Source: Candidatus Hydrogenedentota bacterium
GTDB taxonomy: Bacteria; Hydrogenedentota; Hydrogenedentia; Hydrogenedentales; SLHB01
DNA length: 64,000 nt
Assembly (NCBI GenBank): GCA_019695095.1
Contig: JAIBAQ010000007.1
Coordinates: 1 to 64,000, forward strand
Direction of reading: 5' to 3'
Of the stretch, positions 59,991 to 64,000 are shown piece by piece (the stretch's first letter is position 1; every line of letters begins with the position of its first letter). A program made the position numbers and the translations under genes. The notes under the pieces were generated by a model. It saw only the letters and a program-made list of their open reading frames with translations, searched no databases and was not told where the DNA came from.

Positions 59991-61997
59991 CTAGTTCTTC
60001 CGAGGCTCGTCCGAGAAGAGCAGTCGCACCCGATCGCGAGTTTGCCCAATCTTGACCCGGCAGTCCACCCAGTCTCCTACTGACTTGATGCGAATCTTCG
60101 CGTCGGGCGGTACGCCCTCGGACGGAACGATGAGCCACGCAAACGTAGCCGAGGTATCCATTGCCTTCTTGTACACGGCCGTGGGTGAAGCGACCTTGTG
60201 GTTGTACTCACGGCTCCACCACCCCTGGATGACTGGCTGCTCTTGTCCTGACACCACCAAGACGCTCCAATCTACTCCCTCAGAGGGGACTACCCGGACG
60301 TTTCCGGCTCCGTCATTGGTGCTTGCGGCAGTCAGATTGCCGAGCGCGACCGTACAATCGGGGTGGAAGTGCCAAAGCGCCGTGATGGAGCGTGGGCGGT
60401 CCGTATTTATGCGGTCCAGAACGATCCAATACTGACCTCGTTTGTAGTACACAAGCCGCTCGTGCGTGGCGGTGCCTTCCAGGCCGGCGTAGCCGCTATC
60501 GTATATGCCATATCCGAGGTCGTATTCGGGAGCGATCACAATCTGCTGGTCCAGCGGCTCTGTCACGGAATAGGGCTTGTCAACTTGCCCCTTGCCATCA
60601 ACAAGAAGCGTGTTGTGGCTGGCCGTTCCCACAAAGTACCGTCTCCAGTCCCCGCCTACGTAGGTGTAGCGTCCCGAATCCACCAGGACGTCCCTTCCAT
60701 GGGAAACGACCGAAAGGTGAAGCTTGTCTGCGTGCCTATGCCCGATGCCCGCTGGTCCAACATCAAAGAACGCCCAGTCTGCGTCTTTCTGCCAGCCGCT
60801 TCGCATGACCAACTGACCCGCCCAAGGAAATCCCCGAGACGGCGGGTCCTTGGGACACTCGCCCGCATTGCCATTGGTTGCGATATACGTCCAGTCCGGC
60901 CGATTGAAACTCCTTGCGGCCTCATCGATCCGCTGAGCATTCTGCGCAGAGTCGGAATCGTTGTTCAGCGGCGAATAGCCGGTTGGATCCAACGTGTAAG
61001 CAAGATAATCCCACATGCGCTCGATGGTGTCGCGAAACTGACCGGGCACGGGTCGTCCTGCCCGCTGGAGCAAATCCGAGATTGACTGGAAGTTCGACAG
61101 GGTGACCCGGTGGTACGACGTCGTCAGTTCCATTTGAGCGCCGTCGGGATACACCTGGGCATCCAATTCCTTCGTCAAACGGCCCACGCTGTAATCGACC
61201 CACGCTGCCGCGTCACGAAACTCCGGCCACGCCACCCCAGCCACTGCGAGACCATACAATTCCATGGCAATCCAATTGCTCGTCTGCTTGTGGAAGTTGC
61301 GAAGGTAACGGGCATGGTCGGGGATACTGGATAGCAGCAATATCCGCGTTTCCGGAGAAAAAGCAGGTTCATGCTGCAGCGCATAGAAGCCCCGTGCCCA
61401 CGCACGAACCCGGAAATGAGTCTCCAATCCTCTCCAAACCAAAGGGTTCTTCTCCGGCTCGGCAAACGGATTCTGAAGAATCCAGTCCCGCACTTGAGCG
61501 TCCCATGCGGCCGCGTACTTGGCGTCTCCAGTCGTCAGGTAGGCGTCCAATAGCCAATCGAGGTGAAAATGCCGGTTCAGTGCCCAAGCCCACTCCTTGT
61601 CGCTGTTGGGCCCAGTGTGGTTCCAATCAAGTCCGCCTTCAGGTCGACGCGGCACCTTGTCTGTCAGGTCATAGAACGTAAACGTATCATTCAGCACGGC
61701 ATCCGCCTTCGCTATCGCGGCGGCATCCACTTGAGGTTTGGGAAGTAACGACGGGAATGCCGGGTTCGCGGTGTTTTGGTAGTACTCCACGAGCGACGCA
61801 CATGCCTTGCCCCAATCCTGCTTGACTGCCGCAGCTTGCACACTCGCCAATTCCGGTTTCTGAAGATCAATCGAATCGAACAGCGCCTTAATCCGTTCGG
61901 AATTGGATTTGGCAAAATCGGCGAGGTCTTCCTGTGCGAACGCCGTTGACAGTGCGGCAACCAACCCAACGGCGACGATTGATTTGAAACGATGCAT
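59991..61997 (-). CDS. Heparinase II/III-family polysaccharide lyase-like protein
   Basis: From ATG 61997 the product has 668 residues with a signal peptide (MHRFKSIVAVGLVAALSTAF, cleaved near AQ). An alpha-helical N-terminal domain (about 30-380) has ALNRHFHLDWLLDAYLTTGD and NHTGPNSDKEWAWA. The C-terminal beta domain has GPAGIGHRHADKLHLSVVSH, YTYVGGDWRRYFVGTASHNT and LVDGKGQ, all typical of Hepar_II_III proteins. The conserved HxHAD region supports lyase activity on acidic polysaccharide; the substrate is unknown. Confidence 0.85.
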   Translation of the reverse strand: MHRFKSIVAVGLVAALSTAFAQEDLADFAKSNSERIKALFDSIDLQKPELASVQAAAVKQDWGKACASLVEYYQNTANPAFPSLLPKPQVDAAAIAKADAVLNDTFTFYDLTDKVPRRPEGGLDWNHTGPNSDKEWAWALNRHFHLDWLLDAYLTTGDAKYAAAWDAQVRDWILQNPFAEPEKNPLVWRGLETHFRVRAWARGFYALQHEPAFSPETRILLLSSIPDHARYLRNFHKQTSNWIAMELYGLAVAGVAWPEFRDAAAWVDYSVGRLTKELDAQVYPDGAQMELTTSYHRVTLSNFQSISDLLQRAGRPVPGQFRDTIERMWDYLAYTLDPTGYSPLNNDSDSAQNAQRIDEAARSFNRPDWTYIATNGNAGECPKDPPSRGFPWAGQLVMRSGWQKDADWAFFDVGPAGIGHRHADKLHLSVVSHGRDVLVDSGRYTYVGGDWRRYFVGTASHNTLLVDGKGQVDKPYSVTEPLDQQIVIAPEYDLGYGIYDSGYAGLEGTATHERLVYYKRGQYWIVLDRINTDRPRSITALWHFHPDCTVALGNLTAASTNDGAGNVRVVPSEGVDWSVLVVSGQEQPVIQGWWSREYNHKVASPTAVYKKAMDTSATFAWLIVPSEGVPPDAKIRIKSVGDWVDCRVKIGQTRDRVRLLFSDEPRKN

Positions 61998-62148
61998 GAT
62001 AGAGTAGCTCCAGCGAAAGATACTTCTTATGACGTTCCCCAAATCAGAAGATTGTCACAGCGCACGACAGAGAATCCACTTCAAATCGCTATTCTCTCGT
62101 GTATCCGTAATCGATGTCCTTACCGCGCCCGCGCTTACTCTGTCCTCA

Positions 62149-62190
62149 ATCCAAAATCCAAAATCCAAAATCCAAAATCTAAAATCTAAA
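62149..62190. repeat. Seven-base tandem repeat
   Basis: Four units of ATCCAAA are followed by two of ATCTAAA without spacers. They lie in the divergent gap between the heparinase-like and DUF4203-like genes, about 150 bases upstream of the lyase start. The variation at one base points to slippage and local spread. Confidence 0.9.
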
Positions 62191-62261
62191 ATTCCCCCAC
62201 TCCCTGTTTGACACGGCCCCCCCCTCACAGTCACCATTTTCCCGGAGTCTCATGTCAATAG

Positions 62262-62888
62262 ATGGACCTTATTCCTGATCTTTCGAAATACCCCGTCACG
62301 ACGGTCAATGGGGCGATAGCCGTAGGCATCGCCGTGGGAACCCTGTACTGCTTCCTTGGATACCGTGTGCTGAAATTTGTGCTTTGTCTCACCGGTTTCG
62401 GTTTGGCCGGTGCGGTCGCGGGAGCGATAGCCGCCTGGGTCACCCAGGCGCACATGGGGTTCATGCTCGGTGCAATGATTGGCGGGGGAGTATGTGGGGC
62501 CATGGCCATGCTCTTCCTGTTCCGCACAGGCATCTTCCTCGTGGGATCGCTGGCTGCGCTTCTGATAGCCCAAAACCTGCTCGCGGCCCGCGAGGAATCC
62601 TGGAGCGTCTGGCTTATCCTGGCCTCGGCCCTGGCTGGCGGGATGCTGGCGCTGGTCCTTGAGCGCCTCGTTATGACCATGGCCACCGCAGCCATCGGAG
62701 CGTGGCTGGTCGTTTGTGGTGTAGGTTTCTTTCTTGTAGGCCCGACCTTTGTGGATGTGTTCCAGGAGCCCATCGAGCTGGGTAGAGACCGCGGAATTGT
62801 GGCCCTGAGTTGGGCCGTTCTCGCCATGGCGGGGTGCCTGGCCCAACTTGCCACAACTCGAAAGCGAAAGCCACAGCCGTCTGGCTGA
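62262..62888 (+). CDS. Integral membrane protein, DUF4203/TMEM198-like
   Basis: The 208 residues have about seven hydrophobic helices rich in Gly and Ala (VNGAIAVGIAVGTLYCFLGY, VLKFVLCLTGFGLAGAVAGA, LVGSLAALLIAQNLL). The alternation of GxxxG-like helices and the YRVLKFVL phrase resemble the DUF4203 group. The function is unknown. The C terminus is basic. It is alone on this strand. Confidence 0.65.
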   Translation: MDLIPDLSKYPVTTVNGAIAVGIAVGTLYCFLGYRVLKFVLCLTGFGLAGAVAGAIAAWVTQAHMGFMLGAMIGGGVCGAMAMLFLFRTGIFLVGSLAALLIAQNLLAAREESWSVWLILASALAGGMLALVLERLVMTMATAAIGAWLVVCGVGFFLVGPTFVDVFQEPIELGRDRGIVALSWAVLAMAGCLAQLATTRKRKPQPSG

Positions 62889-62949
62889 CTTGGTCGCACG
62901 GCAGTTGCTGCTCCTTATTACGCCGCAACTTCGCGAATTGCCTCGCTAA

Positions 62950-62965
62950 ACCAGTAAATACTGGT
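62950..62965. promoter_or_regulatory. 16-bp near-palindrome in the leader of the sensor gene
   Basis: ACCAGTA-AA-TACTGGT is an inverted repeat followed by TATATAC, about 209 bases upstream of the sensor start. It could be a repressor site. A further imperfect stem pairs 63077-63091 with 63099-63113. I searched this leader for a cyclic-di-GMP riboswitch and did not find its core. Confidence 0.4.
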
Positions 62966-63173
62966 ATATACTTCTAGCCGGAGTTTGGCTGTCCTAATTC
63001 TGTTTGCTGTGGTTGCAGGCAATCGGATTCCTAATACCTTGGGGAGCCTTTCAGACTCAAGATTTGGCTTTATGCAATAAGAGAACCACGCCCAGTCCGC
63101 GTAGGGTTCTTATGTCATTTCGACTTGGGCAATAAGTTGGCTATGAGACTCTTGATGCAGAAGGGAGAGAATC

Positions 63174-64000
63174 ATGGAAGCGGTAAGCCGAGTTCGCAAA
63201 AGACGTGGGATTCGCACCACCATCCTTGTGGCAACAGCCGGAACGCTGATAATCGTGCTGACCGCCGCCATGATGTTGATCAACATGCGCGTGCATTCCA
63301 TGAGCGATTCCTCCGCGTCCAAATCCGCAGAAATGGTCGCATCAACGGTTGCGGACGCGGTCTCTTCCTACGGGCAAACTGGCGACATGATTGGCCTCGG
63401 ACTCTTCCTGGAGAAGGTCACGGCATTGCAGGGTTTGAAAGAGGTTCGCGTGGTTCGGGCACCGGCCACAGTCGCCGACTTCGGTGAACGCGAAGGCGCC
63501 GCCAAGGCAGATGAAGTCGAATTGCGTGTCGCCGCTTCGTCAAAACCAGAGCCCGTCGCAGACGACACCTTGCATACGTACCGTTTGACCATGCCCTCCC
63601 TGTGTGTCGAATCATGCACGTCGTGCCACGCATCCGCCAAACCCGGTGATGTTCTCGGCATCACAAGCGTGACCGTGAGCACCGCCGAAAACGACCTTGC
63701 CATGGCGCAAATGTCGAAAGAGAGCGTGGCCGTGTTTGCAGTGGCGCTAGTGATTGAAGCGCTTCTGCTTGGAGGTATCGTGACGCGCTCCGTGGTGAGG
63801 CCGCTGCAAAAAGTGGCCGACCAGTTGAATGCAGAATCCGAGGATTTGCGCTCGGTTTCGGATGAAGTACTTGGCGCGTCACAGTCGCTGGTTTCGCGTA
63901 GCGGAGACACGGACAGCTTCAACCTTACCTCCAGCGCACTAAAACAGGTTGCAGACCTTACGCAACTGAGCGCAGAGCGCGCCGCTCAGGCAAACGAAGC
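63174..64000 (+). CDS. Heme-binding methyl-accepting sensor, N-terminal part (cut by window edge)
   Basis: The frame starts at ATG 63174 with GGGAG upstream and runs to the window end (275 codons). A first transmembrane helix lies near 15-37 (TTILVATAGTLIIVLTAAMM). A periplasmic region follows, with CTSCH at 148-152, a c-type heme site, and PSLCVESC just before it. A second helix lies near 190-212, then a HAMP-like segment (TRSVVRPLQKVADQLNAESE) and a coiled-coil. The layout is that of a c-type heme chemoreceptor or sensor; the output domain lies outside the window. Confidence 0.78.
   Translation, partial: MEAVSRVRKRRGIRTTILVATAGTLIIVLTAAMMLINMRVHSMSDSSASKSAEMVASTVADAVSSYGQTGDMIGLGLFLEKVTALQGLKEVRVVRAPATVADFGEREGAAKADEVELRVAASSKPEPVADDTLHTYRLTMPSLCVESCTSCHASAKPGDVLGITSVTVSTAENDLAMAQMSKESVAVFAVALVIEALLLGGIVTRSVVRPLQKVADQLNAESEDLRSVSDEVLGASQSLVSRSGDTDSFNLTSSALKQVADLTQLSAERAAQANE

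Noticed and set aside
59941-59995. A further element copy at the end of the heparinase-like gene, because GGACTAG stands at the stop
   Set aside because: Only six to seven bases agree; the hairpin and the rest of the element do not align.
62149-62190. CRISPR array
   Set aside because: The units are seven bases long, directly joined and have no spacers; it is a simple tandem repeat.
62889-63173. Cyclic-di-GMP (GEMM) riboswitch before the sensor gene
   Set aside because: The conserved GCAAAGCC-type core and tetraloop are not present; only a palindrome and an imperfect stem are seen.

Overview
The window looks like part of the chromosome of a GC-rich, Gram-negative, heterotrophic bacterium. 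Supporting features are a TolC-type outer membrane protein, a type IV pilus ATPase set with PilS/PilR-like regulators, a heptose-bisphosphate phosphatase, a Planctomycetes-style pseudopilin, several large secreted glycoside hydrolase-like proteins, a uroporphyrinogen-decarboxylase-like protein and the carboxyspermidine route to polyamines. This mix suggests Candidatus Hydrogenedentota or a relative near Planctomycetes/Lentisphaerae. That is an inference: no rRNA gene is present to settle it.

Layout. 1-12.0 kb, minus strand: the N-terminal part of uridine kinase (cut by the window edge), an unknown membrane protein, a sigma-54 activator and its sensor kinase, pilT, pilB, then an unusual 901-residue protein that joins a PilB-type MshEN domain, a repetitive helical middle and a DnaA-type AAA+ ATPase without the DnaA DNA-binding domain, then a secreted parvulin and a small membrane protein. 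12.1-17.0 kb: a degenerate NifU-like protein, pterin dehydratase, a Nfu-type Fe-S carrier, TerC, an NAD-dependent epimerase and a DinB-fold protein. 17.1-20.4 kb: carboxynorspermidine dehydrogenase and decarboxylase (nspC), separated by a GxxExxY cassette and a decayed second copy. 20.5-29.9 kb: a propeller/glycosidase fusion, an AGE-family epimerase, a CBS protein, a URO-D-like protein, vapBC and trpS. 29.9-33.8 kb: a TolC-like protein, a small cysteine-containing membrane protein, gmhB and a CorC-like protein. 33.9-41.3 kb: an ECF sigma factor and anti-sigma factor, then a compact type II secretion/pseudopilus operon with two GspF proteins, one GspE and four pseudopilin-like proteins but no secretin. 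41.5-45.6 kb: a large hybrid histidine kinase and an HD-GYP response regulator. 46.0-51.1 kb: two glycoside hydrolase-like proteins. 51.2-52.4 kb: a PD-(D/E)XK nuclease and a Dam-type methylase, likely a restriction-modification pair. 52.5-54.0 kb: a second HD-GYP response regulator. 54.2-59.1 kb: argDFGH. 59.3-64 kb: an FmdB protein, a heparinase-like lyase, a DUF4203-like membrane protein and the start of a heme-binding chemoreceptor-like sensor.

Two things stand out. First, the MshEN/DnaA-AAA+ fusion beside pilB and pilT looks like an undescribed regulator of pilus motors. Second, a dispersed element of about 193 bp occurs five times (7.3, 13.1, 32.5, 44.2 and 45.8 kb). It has MITE-like ends, and at four sites its terminal trinucleotide is exactly the TAG stop codon of the adjacent minus-strand gene. 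Cyclic-di-GMP may link several parts of the window (an MshEN domain in both PilB and the fusion protein, and two HD-GYP phosphodiesterases), although no GGDEF protein is visible here.
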